Made by a program: the position numbers and the translations under genes
Shown: piece after piece, positions 1-9,248 of the stretch
Position numbering within the stretch: the stretch's first letter is position 1
Layout: each line of letters opens with the position of its first letter
The notes under the pieces: model-generated
Told to the model about the DNA's origin: nothing
Databases searched by the model: none
What the model saw: the letters and a program-made list of their open reading frames with translations, nothing else
Assembly: GCF_003129465.1 (NCBI RefSeq)
Contig: NZ_QFFF01000001.1
Span: 2,341,501 to 2,405,500 of the forward strand
DNA: 64,000 nucleotides
Source of the DNA: Sphingosinicella humi
GTDB taxonomy: Bacteria; Pseudomonadota; Alphaproteobacteria; Sphingomonadales; Sphingomonadaceae
Direction: 5' to 3'

Positions 1-1
1 C

Positions 2-871
2 TCCCAGGTCCTCAACGCCGCGGACCACGGCCTCACGCCTAATCCGCGCGATCCGTTCATGCTCGATCGACTTGGGCAAATGCTCGAGAATGTCGACCGC
101 GTCGTGGTCGCCTGTGCTCCGCAACGGCGTGCCCAGTGGGCCCTGCTTCTCAAGGGCACGAACATTCAGGGGGAGTTGCTCTCGCTCGAATGCGAGCAGG
201 TGGGGGCCATAGGGGTGGGAAAGCTCGGGGACAGGGCCACGCTGGCCGTCTCCTGCGGTCCGTTGGATCTGCGAAGCAGGGCGCTGAAACGCGCGCTGGA
301 CCTGTCCGTGGCTGTCCCGTTGCTGGTCTTCCTTGCGCCGCTTTTCCTGCTCGTCGCGTTCCTGATCAAGATCGATAGCCCCGGACCGGTCTTCTTCCTG
401 CAGAAGAGAGTGGGCCGGGGTAACCGCATGTTCTTGATGACGAAATTCAGGAGCATGCGAATCGATGCGTGCGACTCGGACGGGGCGAGATCGACGAGCG
501 AGGACGATGACCGCGTGACTCGACTGGGCCATCTGCTCCGGAAAGCCAGCATCGACGAGCTGCCGCAACTGATCAATGTCGTCCGGGGCGAGATGAGCCT
601 CGTGGGGCCGAGGCCGCACGCACTGCAATCATTGGCGGGAGACAAGCTGTTTTGGGAGGTCGACGATCGATACTGGCATCGCCATGCCTGCAAGCCCGGG
701 ATCACCGGCCTAGCGCAAGTGCGCGGTTTCCGCGGCGCGACGCGGGAGAAGAGCGATCTCACCGACCGCTTGAAGGCCGATCTGGAATATCTGTCCGGCT
801 GGTCGATATGGCGCGACATCATCATCCTGTTCAGGACTGTTCGCGTGCTCGTCCATCCGCGCGCCTTCTGA
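2..871 (+). CDS. Polyprenyl-phosphate sugar-1-phosphate transferase, 5' end outside window
   Basis: Initiating glycosyltransferase of exopolysaccharide synthesis: it moves a sugar-1-phosphate onto undecaprenyl phosphate at the inner membrane. The frame is open to the left edge, so the gene begins upstream; the first internal ATG is at 59. The C-terminal bacterial sugar transferase domain is complete: a membrane-inserted hydrophobic segment (LSVAVPLLVFLAPLFLLVAF), then SPGPVFFLQKRVG, a KFRSM motif, SIDELPQLINV and the conserved GPRPH and KPGITGLAQV blocks. Dispersed aromatic/basic residues at the end are typical of the family. The rhamnose-nucleotide genes follow in the same direction after about 150 bases, so it probably starts assembly of a rhamnose-containing polymer. 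The exact donor sugar (glucose, galactose or other) cannot be read from the sequence. Confidence 0.88.
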   Translation, partial: SQVLNAADHGLTPNPRDPFMLDRLGQMLENVDRVVVACAPQRRAQWALLLKGTNIQGELLSLECEQVGAIGVGKLGDRATLAVSCGPLDLRSRALKRALDLSVAVPLLVFLAPLFLLVAFLIKIDSPGPVFFLQKRVGRGNRMFLMTKFRSMRIDACDSDGARSTSEDDDRVTRLGHLLRKASIDELPQLINVVRGEMSLVGPRPHALQSLAGDKLFWEVDDRYWHRHACKPGITGLAQVRGFRGATREKSDLTDRLKADLEYLSGWSIWRDIIILFRTVRVLVHPRAF

Positions 872-1020
872 CGTCGTCCGCCACCGATCATGGATCCTCG
901 CGGAATGGGACCTCCCGCTAGGGTGCGCAAGGTGAGGCCCGGGCCGAGCGGCCGCCCTGTGTAACGAGGTTGGGAGCGAGATGTCGCGTCCGTAGGGATC
1001 TGAGCAATTAAGGGGCGAGC

Positions 1021-1908
1021 ATGAGCATGCGTAAGGGGATCATTCTCGCGGGCGGAGCGGGAACCCGCCTGCATCCCATCACCAAGACCGTCAGCAAGCA
1101 ATTGATGCCGGTCTATGACAAGCCGATGATCTACTATCCCTTGTCGGTCCTCATGTTGTCAGGAATCCGTCACATCCTCATCATCACGACGCCGGCCGAT
1201 CAGGATGCGTTTATCGGCCTGCTCGGCGACGGTTCGCAGTGGGGCCTGGAGATCGAATATGCCGTTCAACCGAGCCCCGGCGGGCTCGCCCAGGCTTTCC
1301 ACATCGGGGCGGAGTTCGTCACAGGCGGGCCGAGCGCGCTCATCCTGGGAGACAATATCTTCTACGGCCATGGATTGGCCAACCTGCTCCGACGAGCCAA
1401 TGGACGCAAAACGGGCGCGACCGTGTTCGGTTATCATGTGTCGGACCCGAACCGCTACGGCGTGGTCGACTTCGATGCCAATGGTCGGGCGCAGTCGATC
1501 GAGGAAAAGCCCGCTTCGCCCAAATCCAATTTCGCGGTGACGGGCCTCTATTTCTACGACGAGCGCGTCGTCGAATATGCCCATTCGATCGTCCCCTCGG
1601 CCCGGGGCGAGCTCGAGATCACGGATGTGAATCGACTGTACCTCGAGGCAGGAGAGCTCCAGGTCGAGGTGATGGGGGCCGGACTGGCCTGGCTCGATAC
1701 GGGCACGCACGCCTCCTTGCTGGACGCCTCCCTGTTCACGAAGATCATCGAGGACAGGCAGGGATTGAAGGTCTGCTGTCCGGAAGAAGTCGCGTGGCGA
1801 ATGGGCTTCATTTCGGACGAGCAACTGGTCAAACTGGCGGAGCCGCTCTGCAAGAGCGGCTATGGCAATTATCTGCTCTCGATGATGGAGAAGGGCGGCC
1901 GGAGATGA
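1021..1908 (+). CDS. rfbA: Glucose-1-phosphate thymidylyltransferase RfbA
   Basis: First step of dTDP-L-rhamnose synthesis: glucose-1-phosphate + dTTP gives dTDP-glucose + PPi, in the cytoplasm. The protein has 295 residues, the normal RfbA length. The nucleotide-binding signature [15 protein letters not shown] lies at residues 8-22, followed by [16 protein letters not shown], the GDNIFYGH block that binds the sugar nucleotide, and [20 protein letters not shown]. An AAGGGG-type Shine-Dalgarno stands a few bases before the ATG. Its TGA overlaps the ATG of rfbC by four bases (ATGA), so the two are translationally coupled. Identity is very secure. Confidence 0.97.
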   Translation: MSMRKGIILAGGAGTRLHPITKTVSKQLMPVYDKPMIYYPLSVLMLSGIRHILIITTPADQDAFIGLLGDGSQWGLEIEYAVQPSPGGLAQAFHIGAEFVTGGPSALILGDNIFYGHGLANLLRRANGRKTGATVFGYHVSDPNRYGVVDFDANGRAQSIEEKPASPKSNFAVTGLYFYDERVVEYAHSIVPSARGELEITDVNRLYLEAGELQVEVMGAGLAWLDTGTHASLLDASLFTKIIEDRQGLKVCCPEEVAWRMGFISDEQLVKLAEPLCKSGYGNYLLSMMEKGGRR

Positions 1909-2453
1909 AGCTGGTCGACACGGCACTCCCCGAGGTGAAGCTCGTCGAGCCAAAGGTCATCGGCGACTGCCGCGGCTTCTTTCTCGAGTCGTGGAACGCG
2001 AGGGAGTTTGCCGAGGCCGGGCTCGAGGTTGGCTTCGTGCAGGACAATCATAGCCGGTCGGCAAAGGGCGTGCTGCGGGGCCTCCATTATCAAGTTACCC
2101 AGGTGCAGGGGAAACTCATCCGAGTCGTGGCGGGACGCGTATTCGACGTGGTCGTGGACTTGCGTCGATCGTCCCCTGGCTTTGGCCAATGGGTCGGAGT
2201 CGAGCTGTCGGCGCAGAACATGCGCATGCTCTGGTGCCCGCCCGGCTTTGCGCATGGATTCCTCGTGCTGGAGGACGGAACCGACGTTCTTTACAAGTGC
2301 ACGGACTATTACGCGCCGGAGCATGAGCGAACCTTGTTGTGGAACGACGACGATGTTGGCATCGAATGGCCGCTGGCGGAGATCGGGGGCCCTGTTCTTT
2401 CGGCTAAGGACGCACAGGGAGCCAGGCTCTGCGGCGCTGAGGTCTTTCCGTGA
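1905..2453 (+). CDS. rfbC: dTDP-4-dehydrorhamnose 3,5-epimerase RfbC
   Basis: Third step of the rhamnose pathway: epimerises C3 and C5 of dTDP-4-keto-6-deoxyglucose. I chose the ATG at 1905, which overlaps the rfbA stop, giving 182 residues; the reading frame stays open further upstream but that part is antisense-like noise within rfbA. Cupin-fold hallmarks are [11 protein letters not shown] near the N-terminus, FVQDNHSRS, the RGLHYQ segment with the catalytic His, [18 protein letters not shown], and [14 protein letters not shown]. Length and motifs match the family. The stop shares four bases with the GTG of rfbD (GTGA). Confidence 0.96.
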   Translation: MKLVDTALPEVKLVEPKVIGDCRGFFLESWNAREFAEAGLEVGFVQDNHSRSAKGVLRGLHYQVTQVQGKLIRVVAGRVFDVVVDLRRSSPGFGQWVGVELSAQNMRMLWCPPGFAHGFLVLEDGTDVLYKCTDYYAPEHERTLLWNDDDVGIEWPLAEIGGPVLSAKDAQGARLCGAEVFP

Positions 2454-3316
2454 AGGCTCTGATCCTCGGCGCCGGCGGCCAGGTTGGACAGGCTCTCGAG
2501 CGCGCCGCACCGGCTGGGGCGGAATTGGCGCCGCTGCGGCGCCAGGATTGCGACATCGGAGAGGCATCACAGGTGGCAGGCGCGATCGATCGGTTGCGGC
2601 CGGACGTCGTCTTCAACGCGGCTGCGTATACGGCCGTCGATCTTGCCGAGAGCCAGGAGGACGCCGCGACGGTCATCAACGGGTCCGCGCCCGGCATGAT
2701 CGCCCAATGTGCGCGCCGGCGCGGTGCCCGTTTCATCCACGTCTCCACCGATTTCGTCTTCGACGGCAAGGCGTCCCGGCCTTACCGAACCGATGATCCG
2801 ACCAACCCCTTGAGCGCCTATGGCCGGTCCAAGCGCCTCGGTGAGGTGGAGGTGCTCGCCGCAGACCCGGATGCGCTCATCGTTCGCACGGCCTGGGTCT
2901 ATTCCGCCGGAGGACGCAATTTCGTGGCCACGATGCTGCGCCTGATGACGGAGCAGGGGAGCGTGCGCGTGGTCGACGATCAGGTCGGAACGCCGACCTC
3001 CGCCGAGTCGCTGGCACGAGCGCTTTGGCAGCTGGTGTTGGGCGGGGCTTCAGGGATCCATCATTTCACGGACGCCGGAGTGGCGAGCTGGTACGACTTC
3101 GGGGTCGCGGTCAGCGAGGAGGCCTTCGCGCTCGGCTTGCTCGGGGCGCCGGCCGATGTGGTGCCTGTCTCGACCACCGCCTTTCCAACCAAGGCTGAGA
3201 GGCCGTCTTTTTCGGTGCTCGATAAATCGCAGACCTGGCCCAGGCTGAGCGACCCGCCGCAACATTGGCGGGTCGGGCTCAGGAACGTCCTCGAGGAGGT
3301 GAAGGAAATTGGCTAA
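2450..3316 (+). CDS. rfbD: dTDP-4-dehydrorhamnose reductase RfbD
   Basis: Last step of dTDP-L-rhamnose synthesis: NAD(P)H-dependent reduction of dTDP-4-keto-rhamnose. The start is a GTG at 2450 that overlaps the rfbC stop by four bases. The 288-residue short-chain dehydrogenase has the Rossmann glycine motif GAGGQVG (residues 7-13), the catalytic Tyr124-x-x-x-Lys128 pair in YGRSK, FIHVSTDFVFDG and RTAWVYSAGGRNFV, all typical of RfbD. GGAGGTGAAGGA near its end doubles as the ribosome-binding site of rfbB. Confidence 0.96.
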   Translation: MKALILGAGGQVGQALERAAPAGAELAPLRRQDCDIGEASQVAGAIDRLRPDVVFNAAAYTAVDLAESQEDAATVINGSAPGMIAQCARRRGARFIHVSTDFVFDGKASRPYRTDDPTNPLSAYGRSKRLGEVEVLAADPDALIVRTAWVYSAGGRNFVATMLRLMTEQGSVRVVDDQVGTPTSAESLARALWQLVLGGASGIHHFTDAGVASWYDFGVAVSEEAFALGLLGAPADVVPVSTTAFPTKAERPSFSVLDKSQTWPRLSDPPQHWRVGLRNVLEEVKEIG

Positions 3317-4421
3317 CCTCCTCGTCACCGGCGGGGCCGGTTTCATCGGCGCCAACTTCGTTCGCTACTGGCGTGCACATCACCCTGACGACGCGATCGT
3401 CGTTCTCGACGCGCTCACCTATGCAGGCAACCGCGCCAATTTGAGCGGGGTCGAGGACATTTTGTTCGTCCATGACGACATACGTTCGACGGCCCTCGTC
3501 GCTTCCACGATCGACGACCATGACATCGACACGATCGTGCACTTCGCCGCCGAGAGCCACGTGGACCGATCCATCGATGGCCCCGACGCATTCCTTGAGA
3601 CCAACGTCAATGGAACGCACAGCCTTCTGAAGGCAGCCAAGACGGCTTGGCTCGACCGGGGAGGCGGACGGCCCCACCGGTTCCACCACATCTCGACGGA
3701 CGAGGTCTATGGCAGCCTCGGTCCGGACGAGCCGCCCTTCCTGGAAACCTCCACCTACGCGCCGAATTCCCCATATTCCGCTTCCAAGGCCGCCAGCGAT
3801 CATCTGGTGCGGGCCTATAACCGCACATACGGGCTCGCGACGACGACCACCAACTGTTCCAACAACTATGGTCCCTACCAATTTCCCGAGAAGCTGGTTC
3901 CGCTGTTCATCATCAACTGTCTCTCGGGGCGGAAGCTGCCAATCTACGGCGACGGGATGAACGTCCGGGATTGGTTGCACGTAGAGGATCATTGCCGGGC
4001 TATCGAAACGGTGCTCATGCGCGGGGAGATAGGCGAAACCTACAATGTCGGTGGCAGTGAGGAGCTGACCAACATGGCGGTGGTCGACGCTATATGCGAC
4101 GCCATGGAAGAGGCGTTCTCGGTGGATCCTGCTCTTGAGGCGCGTTTCCCTGACGCGCCGCCGGTCGGTGGCGCGCGCTTCTGCGCGCTCAAGTCCTACG
4201 TGACGGACCGACCGGGGCATGACCGGCGATATGCCATCGATGCCGGGAAGATCAGATCCGCTCTGGGATATAAGCCCCGGCAAACCTTCCGGGCCGGGCT
4301 GGCCGATACGATCCGCTGGTACCTTGACAATGAGGATTGGTGGCGTTCCGTAATGGACGGAAGTTACCGTGACTGGCTGGATCGAAACTATGCGGGCCGC
4401 ATGCTAGGGCAGCTCGCATAA
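3309..4421 (+). CDS. rfbB: dTDP-glucose 4,6-dehydratase RfbB
   Basis: Second step of the rhamnose pathway: NAD+-dependent conversion of dTDP-glucose to dTDP-4-keto-6-deoxyglucose. The start is a TTG at 3309, eight bases inside rfbD, with GGAGG at 3295-3299 as a strong Shine-Dalgarno. The 370 residues show TGGAGFIGANF (residues 7-17), the dehydratase Asp131-Glu132 in STDEVYG, and Tyr156-x-x-x-Lys160 in YSASK, so all catalytic residues are present. NNYGPYQFPEKLVPLFI and NVRDWLHVEDH are family signatures. It closes the rfbACDB unit. The non-ATG start could lower its expression relative to the others (inference). Confidence 0.97.
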   Translation: MANLLVTGGAGFIGANFVRYWRAHHPDDAIVVLDALTYAGNRANLSGVEDILFVHDDIRSTALVASTIDDHDIDTIVHFAAESHVDRSIDGPDAFLETNVNGTHSLLKAAKTAWLDRGGGRPHRFHHISTDEVYGSLGPDEPPFLETSTYAPNSPYSASKAASDHLVRAYNRTYGLATTTTNCSNNYGPYQFPEKLVPLFIINCLSGRKLPIYGDGMNVRDWLHVEDHCRAIETVLMRGEIGETYNVGGSEELTNMAVVDAICDAMEEAFSVDPALEARFPDAPPVGGARFCALKSYVTDRPGHDRRYAIDAGKIRSALGYKPRQTFRAGLADTIRWYLDNEDWWRSVMDGSYRDWLDRNYAGRMLGQLA

Positions 4422-4647
4422 CCCAGGTTATTCTCGCGGGGGCATTTTCTAGGTGGGGGGCAATTTTCATCCTGCGATAGCTGCTACCGCCAGGAGCGAA
4501 TGGACCCATATGCATGGCAGGGTCCGGCGCCAACCGGGCGCTGCGGCCGGCGAGGCAGGTCGCAAGGGGCTTCGGGCACCTGCGTGGATTAACAGGTTGT
4601 TAGGGATTTTTTACCGATTATCCAGGACCCCAGGTCTGGAGGTCGCG

Positions 4648-5214
4648 GTGGTCGCTCGTGCACGAATAATCGGAGTCGAAGACCAGGACGAGCGCGGAGA
4701 GGACCGAAACAAGCTGCTGTTCCATGCCGAGATCGATCAAGGCTCCGGGGATGTCGTGCCGGCACGCGTGCACAACGTCTCGCGCACCGGATTTCTGATC
4801 GAGATCGACTCCGACCTGCCGATCGGAAGCCAGATAGGGATCGACTTTGCCGACGTCGCCGCACCCGTGGCCGATGTAGTCTGGAGCAGCGGCGCGTTCT
4901 ACGGCTGTCAGTTCCACGAACCGATTTCAAAGGCCGATCTCCAGGCGATCGTCTCTAGCAGCCCCGTGCGCTGGCCTCGGTTCGGCCACACCACGAGTGC
5001 CGCCGGCATCCTAGGCAGGGCCGAAAGCATCATCGCCGGGCCTCCGGCCGAAGTCCTTGTAGCCACGCCAGACGGCCTCGCCGATGCCGCGACCGCCGAT
5101 GCGGATGGGAAAGCCGACAAATTTCCGGCTTACATGCGGTTTCACGGCATCGTTTGGGTCACGGTCCTGCTCTGGGCCCTGATTGCCGGGGTGGCTTGGC
5201 TAATGATTGGTTGA
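4648..5214 (+). CDS. PilZ-domain protein with C-terminal membrane anchor
   Basis: Likely c-di-GMP receptor next to the polysaccharide genes. From a GTG at 4648, preceded by GGAGG at 4638-4642, the protein has 188 residues. Both canonical PilZ signatures are present: RxxxR at R16-R20 (RGEDR) and NxSxxG at N43-G48 (NVSRTG). A hydrophobic segment close to the C-terminus (FHGIVWVTVLLWALIAGVAWL) would anchor it in the inner membrane with PilZ in the cytoplasm. The frame is open back to an ATG at 4453, but that stretch has no good ribosome site and includes a T-rich run, so I prefer 4648. It converges on the glycosyltransferase gene, overlapping its 3' end by 15 bases. A role in controlling polymer synthesis is inference from position. 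Confidence 0.82.
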   Translation: MVARARIIGVEDQDERGEDRNKLLFHAEIDQGSGDVVPARVHNVSRTGFLIEIDSDLPIGSQIGIDFADVAAPVADVVWSSGAFYGCQFHEPISKADLQAIVSSSPVRWPRFGHTTSAAGILGRAESIIAGPPAEVLVATPDGLADAATADADGKADKFPAYMRFHGIVWVTVLLWALIAGVAWLMIG

Positions 5215-6456
5215 TTCCGCTCTCGACACCCGCAGGTCCGCCGACGGGGGAGGTGCGTCCTCATTGTAGGGCTGAACCGCCATCGCGGAGATCAGCAGGG
5301 CTGAGAATTGCGACATGATCCCGATAATCGTGAGGGTCGCGCCGAGGGAGGCCCATTCCGGGCGGGGCAGGGGAAGCAGGTCTGACTGGATCCACTCCCC
5401 GACCAGGATCGCCAATATCGTCATACCGGCGAGCGTGACGAGGCCTCCTAGCAGGAGAGCCCTCTCCAGACGGAAGTGGGCATGGAATCGGGCGATGAGC
5501 CGGTTGTTCCGGTCGAAGCGCCTGCTCCACGAATAGCTCTTGGCCTGCAGTCCCAGGCTCAACGTCTGAAAGCCGACCACGCTCGCAATGGTCGCGAAGA
5601 CGCCGGTCACGGCCGAAGCGGGGCGGCCATCAAAATACAGAAGACCGAAAACGAGCGCCGCATGAAGGCCAAACCCCATCGCCATCAGGAGAAAGCCCGG
5701 CCACAGGAAAAGCTTGTTGGGAGAGTAGAGCAGCATCATGCGCAGGCTGCGCCAGCCGTCACGGAACGTGCGCAGCTTCGACATGCCTTTCCGAGCGCCC
5801 AGACGGATCGGAATCTCCTTTATCTTGAGGCCGGACAAGGCGGCATTGATGGCGAGCTCGAGATTGAACTCCATGCCGCGATTCATGGGCTTCACGGTTT
5901 CATAGGCATCGCGGCTGAACGCCCGCATACCGCAATAGACATCCGTGAACCGCGAGCGAAACATCATGTTCAGGATCCGCGTCAGGGCAGGATTCCCGAA
6001 CCAGCGGTGCAAGCTCTTTATCTCGGCATGACCGCCGCCGAGATATCGGCTGCCGGTGACGAAATCATATCCTTCGTCGGTCAAGGCGCGAAGGAAGTCC
6101 GGAATGTGCCGGAAATCGTAGGTGCCGTCGGCGTCCGCCATGACAAGGTATCGGCCGCGGGCATGCGTGAAGCCCTTCAAATAGGCATTGCCATAGCCCC
6201 TGCGGGGCTGATGAACGACGCGGGCCCCGTGGGATTGGGCGATCGCAACCGATGCATCGCTGGACCCGTTGTCGCATACGACCACCTCTCCATCGATGGC
6301 GTTCGCGGCGAACACGCGGAAGATGTCGTCAACGCATTCGCCTATCGCGTCCTCCTCGTTGAGGCAGGGGAGTACGACGGAGACGAGGGGGCTGGAGGTC
6401 TCCGGTTCAGCCTGCACGGGAGCCCGCGTTCGTTCCTTGGAGACAACCATCTTCAA
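5200..6456 (-). CDS. Family 2 glycosyltransferase, DPM1-like, with C-terminal membrane helices
   Basis: Predicted inverting GT-A enzyme moving a sugar from a nucleotide or to a polyprenyl carrier. It has 418 residues. The N-terminal domain starts with VSVVLPCLNEEDAIGE, then DNGSSDAS, and the metal-binding D108-A-D110 in MADADGTYD, followed by TGSRYLGG and GMRAFSRDA. Past about residue 255 there are three or four hydrophobic segments, as in dolichol-phosphate-mannose-synthase-like and undecaprenyl-phosphate glycosyltransferases. Its start overlaps the end of the upstream membrane-protein gene by four bases (6453-6456), so they form an operon. The acceptor is unknown; a role in the polymer of this locus, or in sugar modification of it, is likely. 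Confidence 0.87.
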   Translation of the reverse strand: MKMVVSKERTRAPVQAEPETSSPLVSVVLPCLNEEDAIGECVDDIFRVFAANAIDGEVVVCDNGSSDASVAIAQSHGARVVHQPRRGYGNAYLKGFTHARGRYLVMADADGTYDFRHIPDFLRALTDEGYDFVTGSRYLGGGHAEIKSLHRWFGNPALTRILNMMFRSRFTDVYCGMRAFSRDAYETVKPMNRGMEFNLELAINAALSGLKIKEIPIRLGARKGMSKLRTFRDGWRSLRMMLLYSPNKLFLWPGFLLMAMGFGLHAALVFGLLYFDGRPASAVTGVFATIASVVGFQTLSLGLQAKSYSWSRRFDRNNRLIARFHAHFRLERALLLGGLVTLAGMTILAILVGEWIQSDLLPLPRPEWASLGATLTIIGIMSQFSALLISAMAVQPYNEDAPPPSADLRVSRAESTNH

Positions 6457-7925
6457 CCTCCGGTTCGCAATCGCATGAGCCCGGTCCGGGCGAGCGGCAG
6501 CCTGTCCCGCAGCAGCTTGGGGCCGAACCTGAAGGTCAGCAGCAGCAGGGCCGCGGGAACAATCCAGATGATGCGGGCCTGATATCGCGGCCAGGGTTCG
6601 GACATCGCGCCGCAGACGGCAGCGTTCACCAGAACGGCCGTCAACACGATGCCGATTATGGTGGCGATCGCGGCGCGGTCCTCGGTTCCGACGCGATCGG
6701 CCCGCGACGCCACCCAGATCAGAATCAACCCGAAAGCGCTGAAGATGAGGAAGAGACGGCGGACTACCTCCAGTGCCGGCTCGGCGGGAAAGACGTAGGC
6801 CTCGCCTGGCAAGCTCCCCTCGATCTCGAAAAGGCGGAAGCTCTCCTGGGTCCGGGGATCCATGATCGGCTCGAGCACGTCTATCTGGACGAGTTGGGTC
6901 GCCCAGTTCCGCAGCGAAGCCGAGAGTTGCCCGACCGGGCGGGACGCGAAGGTGCCAAGGACGAATTCCGTCTGCTCGGCTCGCAGGCGGGCGCGTGTAG
7001 AGGCATCGGCCGCGGTGTAGCCTCCGCCCTGCTCGGCCGGTGCCCAGAGGAAGCTGCTCGCGTCGACCGCCTCAGGCATTTGGTAATCGCATAGCGCAAA
7101 CCGGTCGGGCTGCCGGCACGCCTCTTTCAGATAGTCGACCCCGGTGCCGTCGGCGAGAACTCGGGCCGTCACGAACGGGGGAGCGCCGATCGGGTGCCCG
7201 ATCAGGCTTCTCTCAGCCGCCTGATATGCGGGTCCTATCGACGCGCCGAGTATGAGCCCGCCGATCAGCGCCGCGGATGCGATCCACTTGTCCGAACCCT
7301 TCCACGAGCCGCTCACGGCGAGCGCAGCGATGCCGACGAGACCGGCAGCCGCAAGAATGGCGACATGTGTGGCATGGAATGAAGCCGACAGGACAAGAAG
7401 CAGCCAGGCTCCGATCCGGGTGGCCCGCGACTGACCCCGGGGCAGGAGCAGTAGGATCAGGCACAAGACCCCAATCCCGGCGAATATGTCCGGCATGGCG
7501 AAGGATATGAAGTAGGAGAGAGGAGTTGCGGCCGTCAGCACCGCCACCATGATCCAATAGGCAGCTACTCTGAACGGAGGCGATGTCAGGCCGGAGAGAG
7601 CGAAGAGGAGCCAGGAGCATGCGAGCGCCTGCAGGGCTGTCACTCCCCAAAGCGTCAGGTTCGACGTAACTATGAAAAAGATGAGACTATATGTGGGCGA
7701 TCTGGCGCCTACATAGTCCTGCTCAACCTGGCCCAGAGGAATGATCTGGGCGCGATTTTGATTAATCGCGGCCGTGATCTCGCTGTAGATATGCTCGCCG
7801 TACAAATAGTAGGTGCCGGAATCGTGGTAGATGAACGTGCGCCCATAGGCGAATGACATGGCAGCTAGAAGAACTGCGCCGGCAAGGATTTGCAGGAGGA
7901 TTGCCGTTCGCGCCCCTGTCCGCAT
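6453..7925 (-). CDS. Polytopic membrane protein, probable partner of the glycosyltransferase
   Basis: 490 residues with about ten hydrophobic segments (for example LLQILAGAVLLAAMSFAYG near the start and TIIGIVLTAVLVNAAVCGA near the end) separated by a large soluble loop at roughly 255-345. I do not recognise a named family. The layout, short N-terminal cytoplasmic tail, first helix followed by a loop with HDSGTYYLYGEH, and a long extracytoplasmic segment, resembles GT-C-type glycosyltransferases or O-antigen membrane enzymes, but no firm motif supports this. It is coupled by a four-base overlap to the GT2 gene, so they probably act on the same glycan. No glycosyltransferase GT-A motif is present. 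Confidence 0.75.
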   Translation of the reverse strand: MRTGARTAILLQILAGAVLLAAMSFAYGRTFIYHDSGTYYLYGEHIYSEITAAINQNRAQIIPLGQVEQDYVGARSPTYSLIFFIVTSNLTLWGVTALQALACSWLLFALSGLTSPPFRVAAYWIMVAVLTAATPLSYFISFAMPDIFAGIGVLCLILLLLPRGQSRATRIGAWLLLVLSASFHATHVAILAAAGLVGIAALAVSGSWKGSDKWIASAALIGGLILGASIGPAYQAAERSLIGHPIGAPPFVTARVLADGTGVDYLKEACRQPDRFALCDYQMPEAVDASSFLWAPAEQGGGYTAADASTRARLRAEQTEFVLGTFASRPVGQLSASLRNWATQLVQIDVLEPIMDPRTQESFRLFEIEGSLPGEAYVFPAEPALEVVRRLFLIFSAFGLILIWVASRADRVGTEDRAAIATIIGIVLTAVLVNAAVCGAMSEPWPRYQARIIWIVPAALLLLTFRFGPKLLRDRLPLARTGLMRLRTGG

Positions 7926-8089
7926 CTGGTCCAGAACCTCTCCAATCGGTGAGGGCCGGGCGCCGGTTTGCCGGTTCGTCAGGCGTTTTAGGGCAGCATT
8001 TTAGCACAAGATCTGCAACTCTCGCATAGCTCCGATCGGGTATATTGGCCTTGGTTGCGCCCGGCTCATGGAGCATCGGCCGCTGCCGA

Positions 8090-8911
8090 CTATTTGGCTG
8101 CCGGGGCAAAGCCTTCCTGATACTCGATTTCCGCTGCGCGTCTCAGGCCGCGCAGGCGCAACTCGAGGGTCTCGATAGCATTGTCCTGCAGGATTCTCTG
8201 AGAGGCGAGGTCGCGCCCGCTTCCCTCGGGCAGGGCGGCCGGAATCGTCGCGATCACGCGGGCGGCGATCAGCGGATCGGATTGCGGGATAACGAACGGC
8301 TCGCCCTGGGGAACGCGGCGAATCCGTTCGAGAAGCGGTTTGGAAAGAGCCGCCGAGTCCCATGCCACTACCTGCCTCACCTTGCGGACCCGGGCACGCT
8401 CGAGGATGGCGTCGATCTCGTCCAGCGTCGACGCGGCACCAAGCTTTTGCAGGACCGCCGGGTCGGCCGGACGCTGAAACAGGATCTGGTCCACGGAGAG
8501 AAGAACCCGATTCTGGAAGGAGCCGGGATTGTCTCGGATGAACGCCGCTACCTGATCGGGAGAAGGCGCTTCCTGTGAGCTGGCCATGGACTGCGCGAGC
8601 AATTCGGCAAGCTTCTCTCGTTCGAAACGGTTGAGAGCGAGGAGGTAAGCCGGAGTGCGGTCGAGATCGCGCCGGCGCGCCTCCTGCGCCAGCAGTTCCC
8701 GGTCGATCAATTCATCGAGCACCGCGGCGCGCTCGGGCGCGTTCGAGGTGGATGGCAGGTTGCGGACACGGAGTTCCTCGTCCAGCTCCGACTGGGTTAT
8801 CTCCGTCCCATTGACGACCGCCACGACCTGGCCTTCGGGATCGGCATTACTGCAGCCGATGGCGGAGAATAGAAGGGTAGTAATTGCAATGCGGCGGAAT
8901 CTGACCTGCAT
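8090..8911 (-). CDS. epsD: EpsD-like peptidyl-prolyl isomerase lipoprotein of an exosortase/EPS locus
   Basis: 273-residue exported protein with a lipoprotein signal peptide ending in LFSAIGC (Cys20). The mature protein is SurA/PpiC-like: AVVNGTEITQSELDEELR, then helical segments (VLDELIDRELLAQEARRR), as in the EpsD family that accompanies exosortase and polysaccharide genes. The parvulin part in the second half is degenerate (LLSVDQILFQRP), so catalysis is uncertain and it may serve as a chaperone. GGGAGAGAAGG gives a good ribosome site before the ATG. It lies head to head with the small accessory gene at 8979, leaving only 67 bases for both promoters. Confidence 0.82.
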   Translation of the reverse strand: MQVRFRRIAITTLLFSAIGCSNADPEGQVVAVVNGTEITQSELDEELRVRNLPSTSNAPERAAVLDELIDRELLAQEARRRDLDRTPAYLLALNRFEREKLAELLAQSMASSQEAPSPDQVAAFIRDNPGSFQNRVLLSVDQILFQRPADPAVLQKLGAASTLDEIDAILERARVRKVRQVVAWDSAALSKPLLERIRRVPQGEPFVIPQSDPLIAARVIATIPAALPEGSGRDLASQRILQDNAIETLELRLRGLRRAAEIEYQEGFAPAAK

Positions 8912-8978
8912 GCCTTCTCTCCCGCTACGGGACCGAATACTATACCTGTTCGTGTCTCGTGCAAATCACGGAGGGTGA

Positions 8979-9230
8979 ATGGAGACCATCTATGACTGGC
9001 TCAGCATCTCCGCTTTTGCAGGGCTGGTCGTGTTATTTCTGCACCGCTCATCCGAACTGGACGTTCCCAGGGATTCGCTGTGGCAATATCTTGCCGCGGG
9101 CGTGGGTCTCGCTCTTGCCAACTGGCTCGGCAATGAAGGACTTCATTGGCCGGCGATCGCGGCGCTGGTGGCGACGGGCGGCTATATTCACGTCGCGCTC
9201 CGGCCCTTCCGGCCGCCTCCCCAGAGCTAG
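8979..9230 (+). CDS. Small two-helix membrane protein, probable XrtV sorting system accessory protein
   Basis: 83 residues with three hydrophobic stretches (ISAFAGLVVLFL; LWQYLAAGVGLALANWL; AIAALVATGGYIHVAL) and a Pro-rich tail. CGGAGGGTGA just before the ATG is a good Shine-Dalgarno. Size, topology and position between epsD and epsI/xrtV agree with the small accessory protein that accompanies exosortase V in sphingomonads (known family association; exact assignment is from memory and context). It stands on the opposite strand from its neighbours. Function unknown; it may assist the sorting enzyme in the inner membrane. Confidence 0.72.
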   Translation: METIYDWLSISAFAGLVVLFLHRSSELDVPRDSLWQYLAAGVGLALANWLGNEGLHWPAIAALVATGGYIHVALRPFRPPPQS

Positions 9231-9248
9231 TCGCCGCCGGCGTCAAGG

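Noticed and set aside
4453-4647. N-terminal extension of the PilZ protein
   Set aside because: No ribosome site before the ATG at 4453; the stretch contains a T-rich run and the GTG at 4648 has GGAGG at good spacing.
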